Positions 46,681 through 55,343 of a DNA stretch of 64,000 nucleotides are shown piece by piece. Every line of letters begins with the position of its first letter. Positions within the stretch are counted from its first letter, which is position 1. The position numbers were made by a program, and so were the translations under genes. The notes below the pieces were generated by a model. It had not been told where the DNA came from. It worked only from the letters and a program-made list of their open reading frames with translations, and did not search any database. The DNA is from Pukyongiella litopenaei (GTDB taxonomy: Bacteria > Pseudomonadota > Alphaproteobacteria > Rhodobacterales > Rhodobacteraceae): contig NZ_CP027665.1 in the NCBI RefSeq assembly GCF_003008555.2, positions 2,170,001-2,234,000 of the forward strand, written 5' to 3'.

Positions 46681-46731
46681 TTGAATATCGATATTATTAG
46701 AATATCAACAAAAAAATCGATATTATTTGCG
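46681..46731. promoter_or_regulatory. Twin ATCGAT operator, site A (upstream of dctP)
   Basis: AT-rich stretch with ATATCGATAT at 46685-46694 and a second ATCGATATTATT at 46716-46727. The two ATCGAT cores start 29 bases apart, exactly as at 49527/49556. The second core touches the stop codon of the dehydrogenase gene. It is a probable operator for the island's GntR regulator, inferred from the repeat. Confidence 0.75.
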
Positions 46732-47646
46732 CGAGACCGGCGTTTTCGCCGCCAGGCGTTGCGGCAGATTGGAATCGCGCAGCCTCGCAAGTGATGTCAG
46801 GGGCGGCAAATCGGCTGTTTCATAGGCGCCGAGCAACGCGGCGCGGGTCGGGGCGTCCAGTTGCGGCTGGCCGAGATCATCGAAGATCTGCTGAAAGGCA
46901 GGGCCGAGCGCGTCCAGGAAGCCCGCCATGCCCTGCCGGCCGCCCGACAGGGCAAAGACCGAATGCGGGCCGATATCGCACCAGCGGGGGGCAAGCGCCT
47001 CGGTCACGGCGCGTTCGGTGTCCTCAAGGCTGGCGGCACCGCTCACGACCAGATGCAGGGCCTCCCGCCACAGCGCGATCTGCAGGCGGTTGACCAGATG
47101 GCCTTTCATCGGCTTGCGCAGCGTCAGGACAGTCTTGCCGGCGTTTTCATATATCCCCCGCGCGGCCTCGATCGCCTGGGGATTGCAGGCCGATCCCGGA
47201 GAGATCTCGACGATGGGCATCAACCAGGGCGGATTGCAGGGGTGGCCGATCAACAGCCGGTTCCCGAGGCCCGTGGCCTCGGCAATCTGGTCTGCCGTAA
47301 AGGTTGACGAACTGGAGGCGATGGCCCGCACCTCAGCCAGATGCGGCGCCAGATCGCGCAGGGCGCGCTGTTTGAGAGCAAGATCTTCGGGCAGTGCCTC
47401 TTGCAGGAAATCCGCCTGTGCGGCCTCCTCCGCGCGGCCCATCCGTGGGGGCGTGGCGTTTGGGGAACCTCGTCCCACCTGTGCCAGAACCGACCGTGCC
47501 TGTTGCCAGCAATCGTCCAGCCTGTCCGCTGCCGCCGGATCAGGGTCCAGCACCACGACATCATGACCTGTCGACGCAAAGGCTGCGGCCCATCCCGTCC
47601 CGATCAGCCCGCCGCCAAGCACGGCTATGCGCGCTAGCGGAGCCAA
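46723..47646 (-). CDS. 3-Hydroxyacyl-CoA dehydrogenase family protein (CRYL1/carnitine dehydrogenase-like)
   Basis: A 307-residue NAD-binding dehydrogenase. IAVLGGGLIGTGWAAAFAS is the Rossmann loop, GHPCNPPWLMPIVEI the catalytic His-Pro-x-Asn-Pro segment and KPMKGHLVNRLQIALWREA the start of the helical domain. The HPxNPP form is typical of lambda-crystallin/L-gulonate or carnitine dehydrogenases rather than beta-oxidation enzymes. TTG 47646, overlapping the dctM stop, is the probable start. The substrate is unknown; it may oxidise a hydroxy acid from the pathway. Confidence 0.82.
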   Translation of the reverse strand: MAPLARIAVLGGGLIGTGWAAAFASTGHDVVVLDPDPAAADRLDDCWQQARSVLAQVGRGSPNATPPRMGRAEEAAQADFLQEALPEDLALKQRALRDLAPHLAEVRAIASSSSTFTADQIAEATGLGNRLLIGHPCNPPWLMPIVEISPGSACNPQAIEAARGIYENAGKTVLTLRKPMKGHLVNRLQIALWREALHLVVSGAASLEDTERAVTEALAPRWCDIGPHSVFALSGGRQGMAGFLDALGPAFQQIFDDLGQPQLDAPTRAALLGAYETADLPPLTSLARLRDSNLPQRLAAKTPVSRK

Positions 47647-48905
47647 TTGTTGAGCCCCAGTGTCAGCGGCGGGAACAGGACCAGCAGCGCTTGCACGAAA
47701 GCGACTGCAACGAAGAAGGGTGTGATCAGCACGGCCAGACGCTCTGCCCGGACATTGCCCATCATGGCCGCGGCGAACAGGCCGGTTCCAACCGGCGGCG
47801 TCAGCAGGCCGGCGGTCAGGTTCAGGCAGACGATGACGCCGAACTGGAACGGGTCGATGCCATAGACATTTACCGCAACCGGGAGGAAAACCGGCACAAC
47901 AAGTATGATCGCCGGGATCGGGTCGGTAATCATGCCCAGAAACAGCAGCATCAGGTTGATCAGCAGCAGGAAGATCAGCGGCGATGACGTCACGCCCTGC
48001 AACCAGTCCGAGACGATGGCAGGCAGGTTGTTGAAGGTGATGACCCATGAAAACAGCCCCGCCGCCGCGATCAGGAACAGCACCACCGCCGACGAGGCGC
48101 CGGCCCGGATGAATGAAGACCAGATATCGGACCAGTTCATTTCCCGATACACGAACCGCCCAATCAGTATGGCGAGAATGCTGGCGACGGCGGCGGATTC
48201 GGTGGGCGTGGCGACACCGCCGAGAATGGTGCCGATGATCACCACCGGGATCAGCACGGCGGGCAGTGCATCGCGCATGGCGCGGAGACGCTGCGCCAGT
48301 GCGACCTTTTCGCTGCGTGGGAAGTTGTGGCGCTGCCCAAGCCAGCCGATCACCGCCAGGAAGACGACAAACAGGATCACGCCCGGCAGGATCCCGGCGA
48401 TGAACAGATCGCCGATGGGAAGCTGCGCGATGACCCCGAAGATGATGAACAGCATCGAGGGCGGGATGATCGGCGCCAGCATCCCGCCCGCTGCCGTGAT
48501 CGCGACCGATACATCGCGGGGATAGCCGGTGCGTTCCATCTCTGGCACCGCGACGCGGGACATGATGGTGATCTGCGCGACCGTAGAGCCGAGGATCGAG
48601 GCCATCATCATGTTCGCCACGAGGTTCACATAGGCCAGCCCGCCCCTGACCGAGCCCAGCAGCGCCACGGAAACGTTCATCAGCCGCCGTCCGATGCCGC
48701 CGGCATTCATGAATTCTCCCAGGAGGATGAACAGCGGCAGGGCGAGAAGCCCGTAATTCTCCAGCCCGCCGAAAAACTGTTGCGGAAAGCTCTGGAACAG
48801 GATGGGGTTCCCGCTGGTCCAGATCATGATCATCGCCAAGGCGATCAGGGCAAAGGCAATCGGCAGGCCGATGACGAGCAGGGCAAGAAATGACAGCCCG
48901 GTCAT
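47634..48905 (-). CDS. dctM: TRAP transporter large permease DctM
   Basis: A 423-residue membrane protein with about twelve segments. NYGLLALPLFILLGEFMNAG, IIPPSMLFIIFGVIAQLPIG and PPVGTGLFAAAMMG are DctM landmarks. Its ATG overlaps the dctQ stop (ATGA). With DctQ and DctP it makes a sodium-driven organic acid importer for the island. Unlike standard TRAP operons, dctP is not next to it but behind the dehydrogenase gene. Confidence 0.95.
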   Translation of the reverse strand: MTGLSFLALLVIGLPIAFALIALAMIMIWTSGNPILFQSFPQQFFGGLENYGLLALPLFILLGEFMNAGGIGRRLMNVSVALLGSVRGGLAYVNLVANMMMASILGSTVAQITIMSRVAVPEMERTGYPRDVSVAITAAGGMLAPIIPPSMLFIIFGVIAQLPIGDLFIAGILPGVILFVVFLAVIGWLGQRHNFPRSEKVALAQRLRAMRDALPAVLIPVVIIGTILGGVATPTESAAVASILAILIGRFVYREMNWSDIWSSFIRAGASSAVVLFLIAAAGLFSWVITFNNLPAIVSDWLQGVTSSPLIFLLLINLMLLFLGMITDPIPAIILVVPVFLPVAVNVYGIDPFQFGVIVCLNLTAGLLTPPVGTGLFAAAMMGNVRAERLAVLITPFFVAVAFVQALLVLFPPLTLGLNNWLR

Positions 48906-49465
48906 CGTAGCGGGTCCGGTGCCGGCTGGCCGAAGCGGGCAAGGACGTGGATCAGGCCGGCGACGCAGAATAGCGGCATGATCAGCCAGAACCACAGCTT
49001 GCGGATGCCGAGCGTCGTCGTCGGTTCCTGGTAGAGGAAATTGAAGCTCTCGCGGGCGTAGTCCGACATGTTTTCCGCCGCCATGACGCCGGGCGGGTCG
49101 AACCAGTTCCACAATGTCATGCCAAAGACCAGCAGGATCGCCAGCAGAACGGCATCGACGACGCGCAGCAGGTTTGTCCGGGCTGCCGGACCAAGCCTGT
49201 CGGCCAGCAGCGTCACCGCCAGGTGATGGCGTTTGGCGATGCCAAGGGAGGCCCCGGAAAAGGCGCCCACGACCATCAGGTAGACGGCCAGTTCATCCGT
49301 CCAGATCAACGGTCGCCCGAATGCGCGCGACACGACATTTGCCAGCAGCAGCGCGAGGACCGCGAAGATCATCAATCCCGTCACTCGCGCCTCTGCCCAT
49401 ACAATAGCCGCGCTGAGCCGTTGCAGCGGCCCTTGCCCGGCCATCCGTCGAACCTCGGCCATCAT
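48902..49465 (-). CDS. dctQ: TRAP transporter small permease DctQ
   Basis: A 187-residue protein with four membrane helices; LIWTDELAVYLMVVGAFSGA is the conserved TxELARY-like region of DctQ. It ends four bases into dctM. MMAEVRRM at 49465 has a G-rich ribosome site; a start at 49492 (MGHPQG) is also possible. Its promoter is shared with the divergent gntR gene and contains operator site B. Confidence 0.88.
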   Translation of the reverse strand: MMAEVRRMAGQGPLQRLSAAIVWAEARVTGLMIFAVLALLLANVVSRAFGRPLIWTDELAVYLMVVGAFSGASLGIAKRHHLAVTLLADRLGPAARTNLLRVVDAVLLAILLVFGMTLWNWFDPPGVMAAENMSDYARESFNFLYQEPTTTLGIRKLWFWLIMPLFCVAGLIHVLARFGQPAPDPLR

Positions 49466-49522
49466 CCCCCCTATTCCTTGCGGGTGACCCATGTTCTGGC
49501 CGGCCCTCTCCGCCGCATGAAT

Positions 49523-49567
49523 AAATATCGATATTTTTGGGCTGTCAAACTTAAAATCGATATTATT
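49523..49567. promoter_or_regulatory. Twin ATCGAT operator, site B (gntR/dctQ divergent promoter)
   Basis: Perfect 14-base palindrome AAATATCGATATTT at 49523-49536 and a second AAATCGATATTATT at 49554-49567; ATCGAT cores start at 49527 and 49556. Spacing and orientation match site A. It lies between divergent dctQ and gntR, so the regulator probably controls both itself and the transporter. Confidence 0.78.
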
Positions 49568-49629
49568 GCTCTTGCCCGGCGGCTCGGGTAGTCTTGCTGC
49601 GACATGCCAAACACGAGGGATCGCCTGCG

Positions 49630-50325
49630 TTGAACCAGTTTGACTCCGAAGAGCCGGAAAAGACGCTGTCCGAACGGGCCTATCGCGCGATCCGCGAGGA
49701 TATCGTCTCAGGCGCGCTTGTGCCCAGCCAGAAGCTGAAGATCGACATGTTGCGCCAGCGATACGGCCTGAACGCGGGGCCGCTGCGCGAGGCCCTGTCG
49801 CGGCTCGCCGGCGACAATCTGGTTGAGGTTCTGGGTCAGCGGGGGTTTGCCGTCGCCCCGATCTATCCACGCGATGCCGAGGAAATCGGCGATCTCCGCA
49901 AGATGCTCGAGGCCGAGGCCCTGGGGCGGTCCATTCCGCGCGGCGACAGCGCCTGGGAAGAACGCCTGATCGCCGCCTATCACCGGCTTTCGCGCCAAGA
50001 GGTCAAGCGCGATCAGGGCATCGAGGAACTGGCTGTATGGGAGCAGCGGAATTTCGAGTTTCACGAGGCGACGGTGGCGGCCTGTGACAGTCTCTGGCTG
50101 CTGCGGGTGCGCCAACAGCTGTTCCGCCAGCATGAACGCTATCGACGTTTCAGCCGCATCATGTCGGTCACCACGCGGGCCATCCATGACGAACACGAAG
50201 CCCTGTTCGAAGCCTGCATCGCCCGCGATGTCGGCTGTGCGCAGGAGGTGATCGCCAGTCACATCCAGCGCACGACGGATGCCGTCACCTCCGCCCTCGA
50301 AACCAATGGCCAGCGGCAGTCGTGA
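49630..50325 (+). CDS. GntR-family regulator of the meta-cleavage island
   Basis: A 231-residue FadR-type regulator. The winged helix runs from SERAYRAIREDIVSGAL through GPLREALSRLAGDNLVEVLG. The FCD domain carries NFEFHEATVAAC and HDEHEALFEACIARD with metal-type histidines. TTG 49630 has GAGGGA nine bases upstream; the frame is open earlier but without family similarity. It sits beside operator B and divergent from dctQ, so it most likely represses the TRAP and catabolic genes until a pathway acid binds. Confidence 0.88.
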   Translation: MNQFDSEEPEKTLSERAYRAIREDIVSGALVPSQKLKIDMLRQRYGLNAGPLREALSRLAGDNLVEVLGQRGFAVAPIYPRDAEEIGDLRKMLEAEALGRSIPRGDSAWEERLIAAYHRLSRQEVKRDQGIEELAVWEQRNFEFHEATVAACDSLWLLRVRQQLFRQHERYRRFSRIMSVTTRAIHDEHEALFEACIARDVGCAQEVIASHIQRTTDAVTSALETNGQRQS

Positions 50326-50407
50326 TCGTGGCCAGACGGGGGCAACGGGTTATGTGACGCGTTCCAGCGCCTTTTGGCGGGCTTGCCACGGTCGGTAGAT
50401 GGCGCGG

Positions 50408-50437
50408 TGGCGGCCCCGAAGGTTGTTTCGGGGCCGC
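50408..50437. terminator. Hairpin between convergent gntR and fumC
   Basis: Perfect 12-base stem GGCGGCCCCGAA / TTCGGGGCCGCC with a six-base loop (50420-50425), in the 163-base gap between two gene ends. It could serve both strands; no T run follows, so it is not a classical intrinsic terminator. Confidence 0.6.
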
Positions 50438-50488
50438 CGGATTTATGGCGCCAGCGGGGGCGTCTTGCCTGCCGAGCCGCCGTGGCGG

Positions 50489-51886
50489 TTACTTGGCCTT
50501 GGGGCCGACCATGTTTTCCGGGCGCACGACGCGGTCGAAGGTTTCCGCGTCCACGAAACCCAGCGCGATCGCCTCTTCCTTGAGCGTGGTCTTGTTCTTG
50601 TGCGCGGTCTTGGCGACCTTGGTGGCGTTGTCATAGCCGATCTCGGGCGCCAGCGCGGTGACCAGCATCAGCGACTCGCGCATCAGCTTCTCGATCCGGT
50701 CCGCGTCGGCCTTCAGCCCGTCCACCAGGTTGTCGGTAAAGGCGCTGGCGGCGTCGCCCAGGAGCTGCATCGATTGCAGGACGTTGTAGGCCATCATCGG
50801 TTTGTAGACATTCAGTTCGAAATGGCCCTGGCTGCCGGCAAAGCCCACCGCCGCATCATTGCCCATCACATGGGCGCAGACCTGGGTCAGCGCCTCGCAC
50901 TGGGTCGGGTTCACCTTGCCGGGCATGATCGAACTGCCCGGTTCGTTCTCGGGCAGGATCAGTTCGCCCAGGCCGCAGCGGGGGCCGGAGCCGAGGAACC
51001 GGATGTCGTTGGCGATCTTGAACAGGCTGGCGGCCACGGTTTTCAGCGCGCCGGAGATTTCCACCATCGCGTCATGGGCGGCGAGCGCCTCGAACTTGTT
51101 GGGCGCGGTGACAAAGGGCAGGCCGGTGATCCCGGCCATGTTGGCGGCGACGGTTTCGCCCCAGCCCTCGGGCGTGTTCAGGCCGGTGCCCACGGCGGTG
51201 CCGCCCTGCGCCAGTTCGTAGATGCGCCCCAGCGCGTCCCGGACCCGCTGGATGCCCATGGCTATCTGGTGGGTATAGCCGGAAAATTCCTGGCTCAGCG
51301 TCAGCGGCGTGGCGTCCTGGGTGTGGGTGCGGCCGATCTTGATGATGCCGTCGAATTCCTCGACCTTCCGGGCCATAGCCCGGTGCAGCTTGTCCAGCCC
51401 CGGCAGCAACACGTCGCGCGCGGTCATCGCGGTGGCGATATGCATCGCGGTGGGGAAGGTGTCGTTGGACGACTGCCCCATGTTGCAGTGGTCATTGGGG
51501 TGGACCGGGTCCTTGGAGCCGATCTCGCCGCCGAGCATCTCGATGGCGCGGTTGGCGATCACCTCGTTGGCGTTCATGTTCGACTGGGTGCCCGAACCGG
51601 TCTGCCACACCACCAGCGGAAAGTTCTCGTCCAGCTTGCCGGCGACGACCTCGGACGCGGCGGCGATGATCGCGTCGGCCAGCCGGGCATCCAGCTTGCC
51701 GTTGGCCTTGTTGGCCATGGCGCAGGCCTGCTTGATCACGCCGAGCGCACGGACTATGGCGACGGGCTGGCGTTCCCAGCCGATGGGAAAGTTCATCAGC
51801 GATCGCTGGGTCTGGGCGCCCCAGTATTTGTCGGCGGGCACCTCCAGCGGTCCAAAGCTGTCGGTCTCGGTGCGGGTCTCGGCCAT
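50489..51886 (-). CDS. fumC: Fumarate hydratase class II
   Basis: A 465-residue fumarase. [17 protein letters not shown] is the superfamily signature loop, [16 protein letters not shown] and [13 protein letters not shown] are class II motifs, and [15 protein letters not shown] carries the catalytic histidine. It converts fumarate to malate in the TCA cycle without an Fe-S cluster. It marks the return to core genes after the catabolic island. Confidence 0.97.
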   Translation of the reverse strand: MAETRTETDSFGPLEVPADKYWGAQTQRSLMNFPIGWERQPVAIVRALGVIKQACAMANKANGKLDARLADAIIAAASEVVAGKLDENFPLVVWQTGSGTQSNMNANEVIANRAIEMLGGEIGSKDPVHPNDHCNMGQSSNDTFPTAMHIATAMTARDVLLPGLDKLHRAMARKVEEFDGIIKIGRTHTQDATPLTLSQEFSGYTHQIAMGIQRVRDALGRIYELAQGGTAVGTGLNTPEGWGETVAANMAGITGLPFVTAPNKFEALAAHDAMVEISGALKTVAASLFKIANDIRFLGSGPRCGLGELILPENEPGSSIMPGKVNPTQCEALTQVCAHVMGNDAAVGFAGSQGHFELNVYKPMMAYNVLQSMQLLGDAASAFTDNLVDGLKADADRIEKLMRESLMLVTALAPEIGYDNATKVAKTAHKNKTTLKEEAIALGFVDAETFDRVVRPENMVGPKAK

Positions 51887-52048
51887 CGGTCTGCTCCGTC
51901 AGGAATACTGTCGCATGCCGTTTAGCGGCCCGGTCGGGTGCGCGCAATCTGCCAGTTGCGCGCAGGCACCGCATTGCCCGGCGCCCCGGGGCTGCTATTC
52001 TCGGGGTCGGGGTGCGATCCGCGCCTGATGCCACGAACGGGGGGTGCC

Positions 52049-52585
52049 ATGTCTTGTCTGCCGGTCCGAAACCTGTTGGCGCTGGTGCTGCTGGCGCTGC
52101 CGTTGGCGGCGATGGCGGATGCCAGCCGTTTCGCCGGGCACTACGAGGGATCCGCCGATCTGGTGCTGTCCGACGGCACGGTCACGCCGCGCGACATGTC
52201 GGTCACGATTTCGGCCGGCAAGGGCGGCGGGTTTTCGGTGGCGTGGGGGTCGACGTCGTTCTATCCCGACACCTCGTCGCGCACGAAAAGCTACCAGATC
52301 GATTTCAGGCCCAGCGACCGGCCCGGCATCTTCGCGGCCCAGATGCAGACCAACGTGTTCGGCCACGAAGTTCCGATGGACCCGATGAAGGGCGATCCCT
52401 TTGTCTGGGCGCGGATCGAGGGCGACACCATGACCGTCTTTTCGCTGTTCGTCGATGATCGTGGCGATTACGAGATGCAGCAGTTCGACCGGACCCTGGC
52501 CGAGGGCGGGCTGCGGCTGCGGTTCACCAGTCACCGCAACGGACGGCAGATGCGGTCGGTCGATACCTTCCTCGACCGCAGGTGA
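52049..52585 (+). CDS. Uncharacterised exported protein
   Basis: A 178-residue protein not recognised as a known family. A signal peptide (NLLALVLLALPLAAMADA) is clear. The mature part is rich in beta-strand patterns: FAGHYEGSADLVLSDGTVTP, MSVTISAGKGGGFSVAWGS, MTVFSLFVDDRGDYEMQQF, GLRLRFTSHRNG. This looks like a small lipocalin-like or calycin beta barrel in the periplasm. The start at 52049 has a G-rich ribosome site. It is divergent from fumC and convergent with sspB; no role can be inferred. Confidence 0.75.
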   Translation: MSCLPVRNLLALVLLALPLAAMADASRFAGHYEGSADLVLSDGTVTPRDMSVTISAGKGGGFSVAWGSTSFYPDTSSRTKSYQIDFRPSDRPGIFAAQMQTNVFGHEVPMDPMKGDPFVWARIEGDTMTVFSLFVDDRGDYEMQQFDRTLAEGGLRLRFTSHRNGRQMRSVDTFLDRR

Positions 52586-52597
52586 GGCCCGGCCGGG

Positions 52598-53068
52598 TTA
52601 TTTGCGGAAACTGTCGAGCGACACGATCTCGGCGTCGGGCCGGGGGTCTTCGGGCTGCGGCGCCTGGTCGGGGTCGGCGTCTTCGATGGCCTCGGCCGTC
52701 TCGTCCTCGTCGTCCTCGGCGGTTTCGAACCGCAGGCCGAACTCGACCGACGGATCGACGAAGGTCTTGATCGCGTCATAGGGAATGCACAGGTTCTCGG
52801 GCGCATCGCCGAAATTCAGCGTGACCGAAAACTCGTCCTCTCCGACCTCGAGATCCTCGAACCAGTGCTGCATCACCACCGTCATTTCCTCGGGATAGCG
52901 GTCGCGCAGCCAACTGGCCATCCGCACGCCGTCATGGGTGGTGTCGAAGGTGATGAAGAAATGATGCGCGCCGGGCAGCCCGCGTTCGGCCACGTCGCGC
53001 AGCACGGTCCTGATCAGCCCGCGCATCGCGCTGTGCATCAGGTTGCCATAGTCGATCTGGGCGCTCAT
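52598..53068 (-). CDS. sspB: SspB-family ClpXP adaptor (alpha type)
   Basis: A 156-residue protein. The substrate-binding fold contains IDYGNLMHSAMRGLIRTVL, HHFFITFDTTHDGV and FSVTLNFGDAPENLCIPYDA, the alpha-proteobacterial SspB pattern. A long acidic linker (EDDEDETAEAIEDADPD) leads to the C-terminal VSLDSFRK, which fits the ClpX-docking tail. It delivers ssrA-tagged and other proteins to ClpXP. The tmRNA that makes such tags lies 0.7 kb away. ATG 53068 is preferred; 53095 is possible. Confidence 0.9.
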   Translation of the reverse strand: MSAQIDYGNLMHSAMRGLIRTVLRDVAERGLPGAHHFFITFDTTHDGVRMASWLRDRYPEEMTVVMQHWFEDLEVGEDEFSVTLNFGDAPENLCIPYDAIKTFVDPSVEFGLRFETAEDDEDETAEAIEDADPDQAPQPEDPRPDAEIVSLDSFRK

Positions 53069-53196
53069 CGCGGTCTCCGCATCTGTTGCGCTCATCTTAT
53101 AAGAGATTCGCGCCGAAGCGAAAGCGCATAGCGATCACCGCACCATTCCGGGAACCATGCCCGCCGTGGCCCTGACGATTGCCCCCGGGCGGCCGC

Positions 53197-53514
53197 CTAT
53201 TTTGCCAGCGCGGCGTGCACCAGGGCTTCCAGCCGCGTCAGGCGGCTTTCGAGCTTCATCTTTTCGACATGCTTGAGGGCCTTCTGCGTTTCCTGCTTCA
53301 CCAGCGCCTCGTTCGCCTTCTGCTGCAGTTCGAGCTCGCGTTTCACGCCCTTTTCGCTGTTGGACGATTCCTTCCGCACGACGTCGATATACTTTTCGAT
53401 GTCCTTGGGGCTGGTCATGTTGTCGGCCAGCGCCTTGATCCGGGCCTCGGCGGATTTGAGCCGTTTTTCCAGGTCGGCGCATTTCTTGGTCAGGGATTTG
53501 ACGTCTTCGGGCAT
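53197..53514 (-). CDS. Small coiled-coil protein of unknown function
   Basis: A 105-residue protein, almost entirely helical with charged heptads: EDVKSLTKKCADLEKRLKSA, EARIKALADNM, and after a short break VRKESSNSEKGVKRELELQQ to LTRLEALVHAALAK. No membrane segment or signal. CGGAG lies seven bases before ATG 53514. It is 128 bases upstream of sspB on the same strand. No family was recognised. Confidence 0.7.
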   Translation of the reverse strand: MPEDVKSLTKKCADLEKRLKSAEARIKALADNMTSPKDIEKYIDVVRKESSNSEKGVKRELELQQKANEALVKQETQKALKHVEKMKLESRLTRLEALVHAALAK

Positions 53515-53699
53515 GAACAACTCCGGTCGCTTGGGCAATGAATTCGTGGCGGCAATATGCCGGGGCAGGATAACGCCATTGTCGGGAAACGGGAAAGGAA
53601 ATGCGGCCCCGTTCCTGCGCGAATGCGGGGGCTGTTCTGCGGGATCTGTCTCGCGGGGGTCTGTCGGGGCCGGGGAAAGTGCAGGCTTCTGTTGCCAGG

Positions 53700-54000
53700 T
53701 GCCTGCGAACCCCGCCTTACACGGCTAGGTGCAAGGGCTTAGATTTCGGCTTTTGGCACCGCTTAAGCGGCGACAGCAACCGGAGCACGATTGTTGTTGG
53801 CAATTATGCTTTACGGACCGATAACGGTGGTACCCCGCCGGGACAAAGCAAACCCCTTTACACGTTCGTCGATCCTGTTTCGGCCCCATGATCCCCCAAC
53901 AAGGGATTTTGGTGGAGCCGCCGGGTACCGCCCCCGGGTCCGATCCGCTTATTTCGAGCGCGTTTATGTCCATAGTCCCGAAGGACAGGACGTATATAGG
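53700..54000 (-). ncRNA. ssrA: Transfer-messenger RNA, circularly permuted two-piece type
   Basis: Read on the minus strand. The acceptor piece comes first and ends with CCA at 53910-53912 plus one A. Its acceptor half CGGCTCC (53914-53920) pairs with GGGGCCG (53881-53887), the 5' end of the coding piece, including a G3-U70 wobble, the alanine identity mark. The T stem CCGGG/CCCGG with a seven-base loop is adjacent. A short spacer (53888-53909) is removed on maturation. The tag frame starts with GCC at 53799-53801 and ends TAA at 53763-53765, encoding A-NNNRAPVAVAA. A hairpin CCTTGCAC/GTGTAAGG follows. Outer ends are approximate. It rescues stalled ribosomes. Confidence 0.9.
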
Positions 54001-54290
54001 ACGGTTGGCGCCGTGCTGCAATGTGTTCGTGGCATCTGTCGCGCCGGGCCGGTGGCGCAACCTGTGGGAGATTGCTAGCGAAAATATGCCATCTGTGATA
54101 GAAATAACATCAATGTTTTGAATGTGTTAATACGACTCTCCGTTTGGAGAAACAGGTGACGTTACGGTATTAGTTAACGAAAGCGGTCTGCTCGAGGGCA
54201 GGGTGCCGCCTGGCAAATGGGCGGGATTGCCTGCGCCTGATGTGATCGCCCGAGCGAGCGAATTGTAGTAGCAGCAAAGGTGTTCAACGC

Positions 54291-55343
54291 ATGGCGGAAG
54301 TCAACTATTGGTATCTCACCCCGATCACCCGTAGCGGCAGCAACGCCCCGAACTGGGACGTGGACCCCAGCCAATCGGTGCAATACGAAGTCTGGTTCGG
54401 AACTCAGGCTGAATACAATGCACTGCCCGATCCCGGTATCTACGACATCGTGATCGTGGACGTCAATTCGGACGGGCTGGTTTCGGCGACCGAAATGCGC
54501 GATGCGCTGAACGGGTCGACCGCGCCGAATCCATCGAACAACCAAGGGTATCTTGGTGAATACGAGGTTGACTATGATGGCACCGGGCCGCAACCGACCG
54601 TGGCCTACAGCACCAGCAACCAGGGTATCCAGTCCACGACCCAGGCGATGTTGCTCACGATTGATCCTCTTGATCCGAACCTTACGGACTTTCCTGCCAA
54701 CTACAAAGGTGGTGTCGGCAATTTCGACCCCTTCGATCCCGGCACTCTTGCGCCGCCCTGTTTCGTGCATGGCACGCATATCCTGACGCCGGAAGGGCAG
54801 GTCAGGGTCGCGGATCTCTGCGTCGGCGACCTGGTGATGACCCGCGATCACGGGCCGCAGCCGGTGCGCTGGATCGGGGTTGCGCAGGTCTCGGCGGCGC
54901 GGTTGACCCTGCAACCGGAACTCTACCCGGTGGTGATCCGGCAGGGCGCGCTGGGCGAAAACCGGCCCGCCGCCGATCTGCATGTGTCGCGCCAGCACCG
55001 TGTTCTGGTCGATGACTGGCGGGCCGAGCTGATGTTCGGCGCCGATGACGGCGTGCTGGTGCCCGCCATCGCCCTGTGCAACGACAGCACCGTGACCGTC
55101 GATCATGCCCCGCAGACCGTCACCTATTACCATGTCGCGTTCGACCGGCACGAGGTGATCTGGTCCGAGGGTCTGGAAACCGAAAGCTTCTTTCCCGCCG
55201 CGCGCACCGTCCAGGCGATGACCGCGGCGCAGCGGAACGAACTGTTTACGCTGTACCCGGAACTGGCCACGAACGGTCAGGCGTTCGAGGCCGCGCGGCC
55301 GCAGCCGGCGACACGGGGCGCGCGGATGCTGGCGCGGGCCTGA
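54291..55343 (+). CDS. Hint-domain protein with EF-hand-like N-terminal module
   Basis: A 350-residue protein. Residues 1-150 are an unrecognised module containing one EF-hand loop, D57-V-N-S-D-G-L-V-S-A-T-E68, so calcium binding is likely. Residues 157-350 are a Hint (hedgehog/intein, Hint_2 type) module that starts with the nucleophile cysteine in PPCFVHGTHILTPEG; the conserved histidine is in HVSRQHRVLV. No classical signal peptide is present. The Hint module has exactly the same length (194 residues) as that of the next gene. Self-cleavage is the known property of the fold; the role is unknown. The 290 bases upstream are AT-rich and follow the divergent tmRNA gene. Confidence 0.85.
   Translation: MAEVNYWYLTPITRSGSNAPNWDVDPSQSVQYEVWFGTQAEYNALPDPGIYDIVIVDVNSDGLVSATEMRDALNGSTAPNPSNNQGYLGEYEVDYDGTGPQPTVAYSTSNQGIQSTTQAMLLTIDPLDPNLTDFPANYKGGVGNFDPFDPGTLAPPCFVHGTHILTPEGQVRVADLCVGDLVMTRDHGPQPVRWIGVAQVSAARLTLQPELYPVVIRQGALGENRPAADLHVSRQHRVLVDDWRAELMFGADDGVLVPAIALCNDSTVTVDHAPQTVTYYHVAFDRHEVIWSEGLETESFFPAARTVQAMTAAQRNELFTLYPELATNGQAFEAARPQPATRGARMLARA

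Noticed and set aside
53725-54060. Minus-strand open frame of 111 residues
   Set aside because: The region is explained by tmRNA: paired acceptor ends, T stem and tag frame. The open frame crosses these elements.
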